A stretch of 64,000 nucleotides of DNA from Alphaproteobacteria bacterium HGW-Alphaproteobacteria-1 (GCA_002842985.1 PHEQ01000003.1:124001-188000), one strand, 5' to 3'; shown: positions 37,901-46,860, counted from the first letter of the stretch. Numbers and translations are program-made. The notes: generated from the letters alone by a model not told the origin.

Positions 37901-39474
37901 AAAATCAGCGCCGTGGCGTCGGGAGTCTCGCTCGCGCGCGCGGCGATGCGGTGATGGACCGGGCGCGCGTCCGTGGGCGTGTCGGTGGCGTTCCAGGTCT
38001 CGGTGACAAGGCGGCGCTCGGCCTGCGTGAGGCCGGTCTCGCCGCGCGCATGGGCCTCGAGCCGCTTGGCCAGCAGATCGACCATGGCAGGCGAGAGGCG
38101 CGCGGGATCGTAAAGCAACGCGGGTGCGCCGGTCAGATCCACCGTGAGGGCAGTGCCGGGAACAAGGCCTGCCCCCGCCTGACGCAGGCCCAGATGCGGG
38201 CGATGCGCGGCGTCAAGGCTCGGGTCGCGGGCGAAGAGATCGCGCGCGAATGGGCCGCGCGCCGCGGCCTCCGCGATGCTTTCGGCGAGCGTGCTGGCCG
38301 CGACGGGAACCCAGGGGCAGCTATGTCCCGGCACCTGAGCCCGCAGGATGGCGGGTCCGCAATAGGCCAGATGCTCGGCCTCGCCACCGCCAAGATGGCT
38401 GGCCCAGATGGCGATCGCGTCAAGCGCGTCGGCGTTGCCCAGATCGAGGGTTAGACGCTCGGTGCGCGCGCTCTCGGCACCGTCGAGCGGCAGGGTAACC
38501 GGGCGCAGCGCCACGAGGGCGCGGCGCCAGGCCCCGTCCTGCGGCGCAAGGCGGGCGAGGGCCGCTTCGGCCCTGGGATCCGGTGGGTCGATCGCCATGC
38601 CTGCGGTGATCCCGGCGAGGATCGGAACATGCCCATCCGCCGACATGAGCCCCGTCAACCGGAGCGCGCCTTCCCCTGTGGCGATGGTCAGCCCGCGCTC
38701 TTCGGTCGCTATGATCGTTCCGGGGCACGCGGCCGCCCCGGCGGGGCCTGTCACCTCGGCGCGAGGCGCGAGGAACACCCGCCCGCCGATGGCGATTCGC
38801 GCCATGTTGAGCGGGTTGCGGTATCCGCCATGATCGAGCGCGCGGACAAGCCGCGCCAGATCGGCAGCGGGGCGTGCGGGGTCGAGAATCAGGCCCTCGG
38901 GACGCTTGTCGCGCCCGAACCAGCTTCGCGCGCTCGCGTCCTGCGCCCGTGCCTCGGGCGCGCCGCGCGCAAGCTCTGCCACCACCTCGGGAAAGCTCTC
39001 GAGAGCGGCGGCGTAGCATTTGGCGTTCAGCGTAAAGGCAGTTTCGTCCGGGCCGATGTCGACGGACCGCTGCGCCACGATGCGCCCGGCATCCACCCCG
39101 CCCTCGATCAGGTGCCAGGTGACGCCGTGCTGCGCCTCGCCGTTCAGGATCGCCCAGACCGGCGCGTTGAGGCCGGCATAGCGTGGCAACGGCCCGTCAT
39201 GGAAATTGACCGCGCCGCGCGTGGCGCGCGCCAGAACCGGTTCGGGCAGCAGATCGAGATTGGCAATGGAAAGAAGCCAGTCAAACTCCAGCCCCTCGAT
39301 CCGCTCGGCGAGCCCCACGCCCGGCGCAAGGACGTGCAGACCGGCCGCGCGCGCCCAGTCCGCCACATCCGCATGGCGGGTGGCGACGGCGGCGATCTCG
39401 TGCCCGGCCTCAAGCCAGGCCTTGCCGCATTGCAGCGCCAACGTTTCGTTGCCGATCAGAAGCGCCCGCATCAT
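34984..39474 (-). CDS. NRPS initiation module: formyltransferase - adenylation(luciferase-like monooxygenase) - carrier
   Basis: A 1496-residue multidomain enzyme. Residues 1-190 and 200-295 match the N- and C-terminal parts of methionyl-tRNA formyltransferase-like enzymes (VNFHDGPLPRYAGLNAPVW). Residues 300-480 are a poorly conserved spacer ending in the usual condensation-to-adenylation linker (LTQAERRLVTETWNAT). The adenylation domain begins near 505: YTSGSTGRPKG at 651-661 and FDIS at 696-699. It is then interrupted at about 736-1085 by a flavin-dependent luciferase-like monooxygenase (MupA/Atu3671 family; FSLYYWGNDDG, WTPERHFHAFGGPYPNPS, NLTNGRAGLAIASGW). It resumes with NMYGPTET near 1168, YGTGDLVRW near 1254 and PNRKVDRKAL near 1357. 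The carrier has LGGHSL with Ser1419. It should activate, formylate and probably oxygenate a starter amino acid. Both ends overlap neighbours by 4 bp. Confidence 0.92.
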   Translation of the reverse strand: MMRALLIGNETLALQCGKAWLEAGHEIAAVATRHADVADWARAAGLHVLAPGVGLAERIEGLEFDWLLSIANLDLLPEPVLARATRGAVNFHDGPLPRYAGLNAPVWAILNGEAQHGVTWHLIEGGVDAGRIVAQRSVDIGPDETAFTLNAKCYAAALESFPEVVAELARGAPEARAQDASARSWFGRDKRPEGLILDPARPAADLARLVRALDHGGYRNPLNMARIAIGGRVFLAPRAEVTGPAGAAACPGTIIATEERGLTIATGEGALRLTGLMSADGHVPILAGITAGMAIDPPDPRAEAALARLAPQDGAWRRALVALRPVTLPLDGAESARTERLTLDLGNADALDAIAIWASHLGGGEAEHLAYCGPAILRAQVPGHSCPWVPVAASTLAESIAEAAARGPFARDLFARDPSLDAAHRPHLGLRQAGAGLVPGTALTVDLTGAPALLYDPARLSPAMVDLLAKRLEAHARGETGLTQAERRLVTETWNATDTPTDARPVHHRIAARASETPDATALIFEADRLSHAALDARANRIAHVLRAMGVARGDLVGLCLPRSADMVACVLAIWKAGAAYVPMDPTYPPDRLALYLEDSGARVVVTRSDIGTALEGAVRLDLDTDPRLASAPATAPEDPTRPEDLAYVIYTSGSTGRPKGVMVTHANLANFCAAMTARIPHAPGAAWLAVTSLNFDISVLELFHTLAQGYTVVLSGEESRALVSSGQLATSDRGMEFSLYYWGNDDGAGRDKYKTLLEGAQFADTHGFCAVWTPERHFHAFGGPYPNPSVTGAAVAAVTQNLSVRAGSCVAPLHHPARIAEEWAVIDNLTNGRAGLAIASGWHPDDFILRPENAPPNNKPAMFDAIRDLRKLWKGEAVGFARADGTMHEVVTQPRPVSTVLPVWVTTAGNPETWREAGAHGANVLTHLLGQSIPEVGDKIMLYRAALREAGHDPAAFTVTLMLHTYVAETRDEARRVAREPMKEYLRSAAGLIKQYAWAFPAFKRPKGVNNAFQLDLGSLSEEELEGILDFAFERYFEESGLFGTIEDCVARVEALKRIGVDEVACLIDYGIPARQVLDGLRPLARVLERSNRVGTIPEDDFSIAAQILRHKVTHLQCTPSMARMIALNDEARAALAHLRHLLLGGEALPGSLVRELQAATSAQIHNMYGPTETTIWSTCGPADPENAIANIGMPIANTQAYVLDRDMAPLPVGQPGELWIGGAGVTRGYLGRADLTAERFRPDPFRADGRIYGTGDLVRWRADGRLDFLGRADAQVKLRGHRIEPGEIEAAMESVPGVDQAVVILREDVSGDPRLVGYLRGSATPETVRTALAARLPAHMRPAHLVALDAFPLTPNRKVDRKALPAPEIRNAPPPARPAAITPANSTESAIAAIWARVLGVADIGPQDSFFDLGGHSLLAVQAHREIRAELGVERLSITDIFRSPKLAALAARVAELRGDVPAPTPATPSANDRAGSRADAMARRRAMRAARSG

Positions 39475-40433
39475 GGCTTGATCCTTTCATGCAGATTCAG
39501 CGCCGCGCGCAGGTCGCCCTGCACCAGATCACGCAGGAAATGCGGCGGCGGCGGAGCGCCTTTGCGCCGGATGAGGCGCCAGATTGCGCCTGCGCCCGCG
39601 CCCAGCACATGCGCCAGCGTCACAGCCCCGAGATAGGCACGGCCATGGTTCTTGACGAAATAGTGCCGCCGCGAGGCAAACCAGTAATCGGGCACACGGT
39701 CCCAGCCCTTCATGCCGGTGGAGACCGAGCCGATATGCTCGACGTGAGAGTCGGCCACGTAATGCGTCTGCCAGCCCGCCCGCGCGGCCCGCAGGCAGAG
39801 ATCGGTTTCCTCGAAATAGAGAAAAAAGGTTTCGTCGAAACCGCCAATCTCGTCGAGCACCGCCTGCCTGATCATCAGGCTTGCGCCCGCAAGCCAGTCT
39901 ACGGGCTGCGTTTGCTCAAGGATCGGCAGCGGCACGGCATGGCGGCGCAGCAGGCGCGAGAGCGGGCCGATGCGCGCGGCACCTTCGAATTCGCCGAGGA
40001 TCGAGGGGAAGCGGAAGCACGTGACATGGGGCGCGCCGTCGCGGCCGTGAATCTGGCTGCCCGCCAGACCGGCCTTTGGCGTGGCTTCCAGATGCGTCAG
40101 CAGCGCGGCGATGGCGCCCTCGGCGGGGAAGGCGTCTGAATTCAGGATATAGGTGTAATCGGGTCGCGTGCCATCCGAAAGGCCTGCGCGCATGCCTGCG
40201 TTATTGCCCGCGCCAAAGCCGCCGTTTCGGCCGGATTGCACGACGTGGACCCGTTCCCACCCTGCGGTTTCGGCTTGCATCTTCTCGAAAGAGCCGTCGC
40301 CGGATGCGTTGTCCACGATCACGATCTCTCCCGCGATGCCCGTCATGGCGCGCTGCGCGGCGGCGGCGGCCTTGAGCGTCATCTCGGGCGTGCGCCAGTT
40401 CAGCACGATGGTCAGGACGCGGGGGGCGGTCAT
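39471..40433 (-). CDS. GT2 glycosyltransferase (rhamnosyltransferase-like)
   Basis: A 320-residue GT-A transferase. It begins VLTIVLNWRTPEMTLKAA and has the family pattern IVIVDNASGDGS, GFGAGNNAGMRAG, YILNSDAFP (DxD-equivalent NSD) and ETFFLYFEETDLCLRAARAG. It resembles rhamnosyl and related transferases. It sits between the PKS and NRPS genes and overlaps both by 4 bp, which argues for a direct role in the product of this assembly line: attaching a sugar to it, or attaching it to the polysaccharide. Donor sugar is unknown. Confidence 0.9.
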   Translation of the reverse strand: MTAPRVLTIVLNWRTPEMTLKAAAAAQRAMTGIAGEIVIVDNASGDGSFEKMQAETAGWERVHVVQSGRNGGFGAGNNAGMRAGLSDGTRPDYTYILNSDAFPAEGAIAALLTHLEATPKAGLAGSQIHGRDGAPHVTCFRFPSILGEFEGAARIGPLSRLLRRHAVPLPILEQTQPVDWLAGASLMIRQAVLDEIGGFDETFFLYFEETDLCLRAARAGWQTHYVADSHVEHIGSVSTGMKGWDRVPDYWFASRRHYFVKNHGRAYLGAVTLAHVLGAGAGAIWRLIRRKGAPPPPHFLRDLVQGDLRAALNLHERIKP

Positions 40434-43400
40434 TCGGCGGCCTCCGGGCGGGTGGGAACGCTCTCTCGTGTCCCCTCGGCCGCCTCGATGGCGCGGCGCA
40501 TCCGCGCGGCGAGGACGCGGACATTGGGCTCCAGCACCATGGAGTCGTGGGTGCCGGGCACTTCGGTCACCGAGAGGTTGGGGGCAAAGCCTGACCAGTC
40601 GTTGTCGGGCAGCACATAGGCGCGCTCATCGCTCACCCATTGGCCGTTCGAGACCTGCCACTTGCCCGATTGCGGCGGGCGGAAGAGGTGGAGCGTGCCG
40701 GTCCACGGGCGGACCTGATACCTGGTGATGGCGCGGTAGAAAGCGGCCTCGATCTCATGATCGTGGAACTGGTGTTCGGAGGTTTCCGTGTGGTCCTGCG
40801 CGCGGCGTTTGGCGATTTCCCACTTGACGCGCCGCGCTGCCCATTTGACCGGGTAGAGCGGACCCTGGCGTTTCAATTCCTGCCATTGGATCAGGGCCCT
40901 GTCCCGGCGCGAGAGGGGGCGGCGCTGCGGCAGCGGCGTGTCGAGCAGGATCACCACGGCCACCTCTTCGCCCGCCGCCTCGAGCTGTTGCGCCATCTCG
41001 TAGGCGGTGATGCCGCCGCCCGAGAAACCGCCCAGCAGGTAGGGGCCATGGGGCTGCACCTGCCGGATCTCGGCGATCATGTCGTGGGCGGCCTCGGTCA
41101 GGTCGTCATGCGGTGCGTCATTGCCGTAAAGCCCGCGCGCCTGCAGCCCGAAGAAGGGCCGGTCATCGCCCAGCAGATGCGCAAGGTGGCGCAGGTTGAG
41201 CACGTTGCCGAACATGCCCGCGACGAGGAAGAAGGGCGTTTTTGCCCCGCCCTCACCGCGGTGCATCGGTACCAGATGGGTGAAGCGGCGGGCGGGCTCG
41301 GCTACGGCGGGCGTACCGGCCTCCTGCGGGCCGATACGCGCCTCGATCAGCCGGGCGCAGGCACGGATGGTGGGGGCCTCGAACAGGATCGAGATTGGGA
41401 AATCGACGCGATACGCCTTGCGGATCATCCCGAAGAGCCGCACGGCGATGAGCGAATGGCCGCCGAGATCAAAGAAACTGTCCTCGGCGCCCACGGTGCC
41501 GATCCCCAGAAGCTCGGACCAGAAGCCCGCGAGCCGCGTCTCGATCTCGCCCTCGGGGGCGACGTAATCGCCGTCGAGATCGGGCCGCTCGAAGCGTTGA
41601 CCGCCCTCGTCGGACCCTTGCGCGCCCGCCTCGGCCTGACGGATCAGCGCGGGCAGATCGAGCGAGGACACAAGCACTTGCGGCAAACCAAGGGCCATGG
41701 CCCGGCGGAACGCCTCGGCCCCCTCGGCAGGCCGGATGCCTTCGCGCAGGTTGTGGCGCAGGCGTTCTTCGGCGGGGCTGGTGGGGGCGCTGTCGGCACT
41801 GGCGTCAAAGCGGATCTCGCCCGCGCGGGGCGGGGTCAGGGCCAGCCCGCCCACCTGCTTGCGGATGGCGAAATCCTCGATCTCGACCAGCACGCGCCCG
41901 GCGGGATCGGTGAGCGTGATATCAAAACGGGCGGTGCCGCTGTCCTGCGCCTGCGCGCTGGTCAGCCGGGCGAGGCTCCAGACCTCCGGCCCGAGCGGCG
42001 CATGGACCCGCAGCGCGCCATAGGACATCGGCACCCAGAGATCTGATCCGTCATAGCCGTCGATCAGGCCCATGGCCCAGCCGGTGGCGATATCCATCAG
42101 AGCGGGGTGCAACAGGTGGCCGTTTTCCAGATCGTCCCGCGCCTCGGCGGGCAGGCGCAGATGGGCGAGACCCTCGCCCGCGCCAAGCCCGCGCGCCCTG
42201 AGCACGCGCCAGCGGGGGCCGAAATCGAGATGCGCCTCTTGCGGAGAGAGGAGCGGGTCGGGGCTGGCCTCTTCCCAGGTTTCCATCCGTGTACGTATGG
42301 TATCGGGATCGAGGGGTTCGGCGGGAGCGAGCGGCAAGAGGCGCAGATCGGCCTCGGCCAGCGTAACCCAGCCCTGGCGGCCGGCCTGCTCATGATCGGC
42401 CTCGATCCGGGCGGTATATCCCTGATCGCTGCGCGTGAGGGTGAGGCGCATGTCACGCGCCGCGCCCTTAGCGAGGTCGAAGGGGCGCAGGAACATGAGG
42501 TCGCGGATCTCGAAGGCGCCGTCCTCGCCCTGCGCACGCAGCGCCTGCGCCAGCAGGTCGAGATAGCCGGTGCCCGGCATGAGCGCCTGTCCGTTTCGCG
42601 TGCGGTGCTGATCGAAGACCCAATGGGTGGCGGCACTGTAGCGCGCGTGAAAGACGCGGTTGCCCTCGGCGTCAAAGCCCGCCTCGTCGATCAGCGGGCT
42701 GTCGACCGGCAGGCGCGGCGCAGCAGGCAAGGTGCCGGTTTGGCGGGCCACTGCCTCGGCGGCCATGCCGACCTCGGCCCAGATACCCCAGTCGAGCGCC
42801 AGAACCTGCGTGCGTCCGCCCGCCCGCGACCGTGCATAGGCGTTGAGACATTCGTTGGCGGCGACGTAATCGACCTGTCCCGCAGGCGCGGTGGCGGTGG
42901 AGCTTGACGAGAACAGCACCAGCCAGTCGAGCGCGCCATCGGGAAAGACCTGCTCCAGCACCTGCGTGCCGTGGATCTTGGGCGTGAAGACATCCTCGAT
43001 GGTGTCCGGCCCCTTGGCCAGCAGCGGCGCATCGGCGATGACGCCGGCGGCGTGGATCACCCCGTTGAGACGGCCAAAGCGTGTCTCGATCCGGGATTTC
43101 GCGGCCTGCATGTCCTCGATATTGCTGACATCGCCCGCGATCACCATGACCTTGCCGCCAAGCGCCTCGAGGCGGGAGACGGCGGCGATGCGGCGGGCGA
43201 GCGGCCCGCCCGAGGCGGTGATCCGGGGCCAGTCGGTGCGGGGCGGCAGGGCGTGGCGAGCCATGAGCACGATGTTGGCGTTGTTCTGCGTGATGAGGTC
43301 TTCGGCCAGCGTGAGACCAATGCCGCCAAAGCCGCCGGTGATCAGCACCGTGTCGCCCTCGGCAATCGGGGCGGTGCCGGGCGAGAGTTCCGTGGCGCGC

Positions 43401-46400
43401 CATTCGGCCTCGTAGCGCCGGGCACCGCGCAGGGCGGCGGTGTGATTGCGGGGGTCTTGGGCCAGGTCTTCGAGCACGCGGGTGACAAGCGTCTCGTGCG
43501 GTGCGCCGCGCGCGGGCAGGCTCAGATCGAGGCTGGCCGTGGTGATCTGCGGCATCTCGCGCGGGATCACGCGCAGCGGGCCTGCAAGCGTGGCTTTGGC
43601 GGGATAGGGCAGGGCCTCGGTGCGCACCTGCGCCGCGCCGGTGGTCAGCGCAGTGATGTGGCAAGGGGTCGTGCCCTCCTCGGCCAGCGCCTGCGCGAGA
43701 AAGAGCAGGCTGTAGAAGCCCTGTTCCTGCATCCGGTGAAAAAAGCTGGAGCCGGGGCGGTGACGCTCGTCGCGGGTAACCAGCCAGAAATGCGCGATGC
43801 GGGTGGGCGCGCGCCCCTCGGCTGTCAGCGCGCGAATGAGCTGATCATAGCCCTCGCGCCCGCGTTCCGGCGAGAGAGTATAGCGCGCCTCATTCAGCCG
43901 CGCGAAGCTGTCGCCGGGCGTGACGGTGGTGACGCTATGGCCAGCGGCGCCGAGGCGGTCGGCCACGGCGCGGGCGAGGCCGGTATCATCCTCGAAGAGC
44001 AGCCATGTTTCCTTGGGCAGCAGGGCAAGATCGGCGTCGGACGTGATCTCGATCTCTGCCAGCCGGGGCCGCCAATGGGGGGTGTAGCCCCATGTCGCGA
44101 TGTTGTCCCGATGGGTGGGCCAAGCGTCTTCGGTCGGCTTTGTCGCCGTGGCGGGGGCGATGAAATAGGGTTTGTGCTGAAAGGGATAGGTGGGAAGCGA
44201 CACGCGGCGGCGCGGTCCCTCGCCCCAGATCTGCGGCCAGTCGATCTCGACCCCGACGGCCCAGAGGCGGGCCAGCATGGCCATGAAATACTCGTCATCG
44301 GCGATGGTGTCTTCGGGATGGCGCAGGGTTCCGATGACCTGATTGGCGCTGATCGCGCCATGCGCCTGTGCCAGCGACGAGAGCGCCTTGCCGGGGCCGA
44401 CCTCCAGGAAGATGCGGGAAGGGGTTTCCGCAAGCCGGGTGAGTCCGTCGGCGAAATGCACGGTATGGCGCAGGTGGGCGACCCAATAGGCGGGATCGGT
44501 GGCCTCTGCCGCCGTGAGGTAATCGCCTGATCGGTTGGACAGGATGGGGATTTGTGGCGCGTTCAACTGGATGGAGCGCAGGTAATCCCCGAACCGCTCC
44601 AGAATAGGCTCCAGCATCCGGCTATGGGCGGCGATGTCGATGGCGATGCGCTGTGGCTCGATCCCGTCGGCGCGCAGGCGGGTGTCGAGTTCAAGGAGGG
44701 CGGCATCCGGCCCCGAGACGGCGGTGAGGTCGGGGGCGTTGAGCGCGGCGATGTCGAGATGCGCGCCGAGGTAAGGTTTCAGGGCCTCGACGGAAAGCGG
44801 CACGCTGAGCATCCCGCCTTTTTCCACGCTGTCGAAGAGCTGCCCGCGCAGGTGGACGAGGCCGATGCAATCTTCAAGGCTCAGGACACCGGCCAGACAG
44901 GCCGCCGTGTTCTCGCCCATGGAATGACCGATGAGGGCAGCAGGGGTCACACCCCAGCTCTGCCACAGCTGCGCCAGCGCGTATTCGGAGATCATGATCA
45001 GCGGCAGTTGCACCGAGGGGCGTTTGAGCCGCGCATCCGCCGCCGCCTTCTGATCGGGGTCAGGCAGCCAGAGCGCGCGGATGTCGTAATCGAGCTTGGG
45101 GCTGAGGATATCGAGGCCGCGATCCATCCATTCGGCAAAGACCGGCTCGGTCTCATAAAGGTCGCGCGCCATGCCGGCATATTGCGCGCCGCCGCCGGGG
45201 AACATGAAGACCACATCGGGATTGTCGAGCGCCTGATGGGTAAAGACGCGGCGAGTATCGCCCTTCTCAAGCCGGTCTGCGGCCTCGGCGTGGCTGCGCG
45301 CGACGGTGACGCGGCGACGCTCGAAGGCGCGGCGGCCGTGCCTGAGGGTCCAGGCGACATCGGCCAATGGCTGTTCGGGGTGTTCGCGCAGATGGGCGGC
45401 CAGACGTGTGGTGGCCTCGTCGAGCGCGGATTTCGAGCGCGCGGAGATCACGATGGGCTGGAAGGGCCAGTCGCTCTCACCTGATGCGGTGCGGGCGGGC
45501 GGCTCTTGCAGCACCACATGCGCGTTGGTGCCGCCGACGCCCAGAGAATTGACCCCGGCGCGACGGGGGTGGTCTCGGCGGGGCCAGGGCGCAAGCCGGT
45601 CATTGACCGAAAACGGGCTGCCGTCAAAGGCGATGGCGGGGTTGGGCGCCTCATAGCCCAGTGAGGGCGGCATCTCGCCGTGATACAGCGCCAGCGTGGC
45701 CTTGATCAGGCTCGCCACGCCCGCCGCCGTGTCGAGATGGCCGATATTGGTCTTGACGCTGCCGATGCGGCAGAAACCGCTGGCCTCGGTCGTCTCGCGG
45801 AACGCTTGGCTTAGCGCCGCGACCTCAATGGGGTCGCCCAGATAGGTGCCGGTGCCGTGGCATTCGACGTAATCGACGGTATCGGCGGTGACGCCCGCGC
45901 CCGCCTTGGCCGCGCCGTCGTTGTTGACTGCAGAGCCCTTGATCACGCCCCAGATGTGATCGCCATCCGCCAAGGCATCGGCCAGGCGGCGCAACACCAC
46001 CACGCCCGCGCCCGAGCCAAACACCGTGCCCTGGGCGCGATGGTCAAAGGCGTGGCATTCGCCGTCGGGCGAGAGGATCTCGCCCTCTTTGTAGATGTAG
46101 CCACGGTTCTGCGGCAACTCGATGGTCACGCCGCCCGCAAGCGCCATGTCGCATTCGGCATTGAGCAGCGATTGCGCGGCGTAATGCACCGCGACCAGCG
46201 AGGTGGAACAGGCGGTTTGCAGCCCGAGCGATGGCCCCTTGAGATCGAGGATATGGCTGAGGCGGGTGGTCAGGAAGTCCTTGTCATTGCCGGTATGGCG
46301 CAGAAGGAACATGCCCACATCGTCCACTAGATCGCGGTTGGAGCAGAGGTTGAAATAGAAATAACTGCCCATGCCGCAACCCGCGAAAACGCCGATCGGG

Positions 46401-46786
46401 CCGGGGAAACTCTCGGGCATGTGGCCCGCATCCTCCAGCGCCTCCCACGCCACCTCCAGAAAGCGGCGGTGTTGGGGGTCTAGGATTGCGGCCTCCTTGG
46501 GGCCGAAGCCGAAGAATTCGGCGTCGAACATCTCGAATCCCTCGAGCGGCGCGGCGAAGGGCACGTAATCGGGGCGGCGGATGCGCTGCGGCGCTTCTCC
46601 GGCGGCGAGGAGTTCGGCCTCAGACAGGCGGCGGATGGCGCGGCGGCCATCGCGCAGCATCTGCCAATACTCCGGCACGCCGCGCGCACCGGGCAGGTGC
46701 GCGGCCATCCCGACAATTGCAATATCGGCGGCACCGGGCGCAGGTGTGTTCACGTCATCGGCCATTGATAACCATGCTGAAATCAT
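40430..46786 (-). CDS. Type I polyketide synthase KS-AT-KR-DH-ACP-TE
   Basis: About 2118 residues (numbering below counts from an alternative TTG at 46810). KS: residues 27-437, active-site Cys201 (TACSTS), His motifs VECHGTGT and KTNIGHLD. The segment between NNDG (297-299) and VECHGTGT is about 19 residues short. AT: 533-820, Ser630 in GHSMGE. KR: about 1155-1350, GGFGGIG and the Ser/Tyr/Asn set SSSSTATAPAGQVDYVAANE. DH: about 1375-1650, His1402 in HRTRNGQALMPG and Asp1573 in LHPALMD. ACP: Ser1786 in LGGHSL. Thioesterase: 1855-2110, Ser1930 in GGFSGG and His2088. KR before DH is an uncommon order. ATG 46786 is used as start; ATG 46765 or the TTG are alternatives. First gene of the coupled operon, 74 bp after wzx on the same strand. 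Confidence 0.92.
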   Translation of the reverse strand: MISAWLSMADDVNTPAPGAADIAIVGMAAHLPGARGVPEYWQMLRDGRRAIRRLSEAELLAAGEAPQRIRRPDYVPFAAPLEGFEMFDAEFFGFGPKEAAILDPQHRRFLEVAWEALEDAGHMPESFPGPIGVFAGCGMGSYFYFNLCSNRDLVDDVGMFLLRHTGNDKDFLTTRLSHILDLKGPSLGLQTACSTSLVAVHYAAQSLLNAECDMALAGGVTIELPQNRGYIYKEGEILSPDGECHAFDHRAQGTVFGSGAGVVVLRRLADALADGDHIWGVIKGSAVNNDGAAKAGAGVTADTVDYVECHGTGTYLGDPIEVAALSQAFRETTEASGFCRIGSVKTNIGHLDTAAGVASLIKATLALYHGEMPPSLGYEAPNPAIAFDGSPFSVNDRLAPWPRRDHPRRAGVNSLGVGGTNAHVVLQEPPARTASGESDWPFQPIVISARSKSALDEATTRLAAHLREHPEQPLADVAWTLRHGRRAFERRRVTVARSHAEAADRLEKGDTRRVFTHQALDNPDVVFMFPGGGAQYAGMARDLYETEPVFAEWMDRGLDILSPKLDYDIRALWLPDPDQKAAADARLKRPSVQLPLIMISEYALAQLWQSWGVTPAALIGHSMGENTAACLAGVLSLEDCIGLVHLRGQLFDSVEKGGMLSVPLSVEALKPYLGAHLDIAALNAPDLTAVSGPDAALLELDTRLRADGIEPQRIAIDIAAHSRMLEPILERFGDYLRSIQLNAPQIPILSNRSGDYLTAAEATDPAYWVAHLRHTVHFADGLTRLAETPSRIFLEVGPGKALSSLAQAHGAISANQVIGTLRHPEDTIADDEYFMAMLARLWAVGVEIDWPQIWGEGPRRRVSLPTYPFQHKPYFIAPATATKPTEDAWPTHRDNIATWGYTPHWRPRLAEIEITSDADLALLPKETWLLFEDDTGLARAVADRLGAAGHSVTTVTPGDSFARLNEARYTLSPERGREGYDQLIRALTAEGRAPTRIAHFWLVTRDERHRPGSSFFHRMQEQGFYSLLFLAQALAEEGTTPCHITALTTGAAQVRTEALPYPAKATLAGPLRVIPREMPQITTASLDLSLPARGAPHETLVTRVLEDLAQDPRNHTAALRGARRYEAEWRATELSPGTAPIAEGDTVLITGGFGGIGLTLAEDLITQNNANIVLMARHALPPRTDWPRITASGGPLARRIAAVSRLEALGGKVMVIAGDVSNIEDMQAAKSRIETRFGRLNGVIHAAGVIADAPLLAKGPDTIEDVFTPKIHGTQVLEQVFPDGALDWLVLFSSSSTATAPAGQVDYVAANECLNAYARSRAGGRTQVLALDWGIWAEVGMAAEAVARQTGTLPAAPRLPVDSPLIDEAGFDAEGNRVFHARYSAATHWVFDQHRTRNGQALMPGTGYLDLLAQALRAQGEDGAFEIRDLMFLRPFDLAKGAARDMRLTLTRSDQGYTARIEADHEQAGRQGWVTLAEADLRLLPLAPAEPLDPDTIRTRMETWEEASPDPLLSPQEAHLDFGPRWRVLRARGLGAGEGLAHLRLPAEARDDLENGHLLHPALMDIATGWAMGLIDGYDGSDLWVPMSYGALRVHAPLGPEVWSLARLTSAQAQDSGTARFDITLTDPAGRVLVEIEDFAIRKQVGGLALTPPRAGEIRFDASADSAPTSPAEERLRHNLREGIRPAEGAEAFRRAMALGLPQVLVSSLDLPALIRQAEAGAQGSDEGGQRFERPDLDGDYVAPEGEIETRLAGFWSELLGIGTVGAEDSFFDLGGHSLIAVRLFGMIRKAYRVDFPISILFEAPTIRACARLIEARIGPQEAGTPAVAEPARRFTHLVPMHRGEGGAKTPFFLVAGMFGNVLNLRHLAHLLGDDRPFFGLQARGLYGNDAPHDDLTEAAHDMIAEIRQVQPHGPYLLGGFSGGGITAYEMAQQLEAAGEEVAVVILLDTPLPQRRPLSRRDRALIQWQELKRQGPLYPVKWAARRVKWEIAKRRAQDHTETSEHQFHDHEIEAAFYRAITRYQVRPWTGTLHLFRPPQSGKWQVSNGQWVSDERAYVLPDNDWSGFAPNLSVTEVPGTHDSMVLEPNVRVLAARMRRAIEAAEGTRESVPTRPEAAE

Positions 46787-46860
46787 ACCCTGCCGGAGAT
46801 GCACCGGCAATGCGACCGATTTGGGGCGTGGCCTTGGCGATTGTCGCGCATTCGCGCGGC

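Noticed and set aside
34352-46786. The NRPS/PKS operon as a recently acquired genomic island
   Set aside because: No integrase, tRNA, direct-repeat boundary or obvious composition shift is visible, and it is integrated with the polysaccharide genes on both sides.
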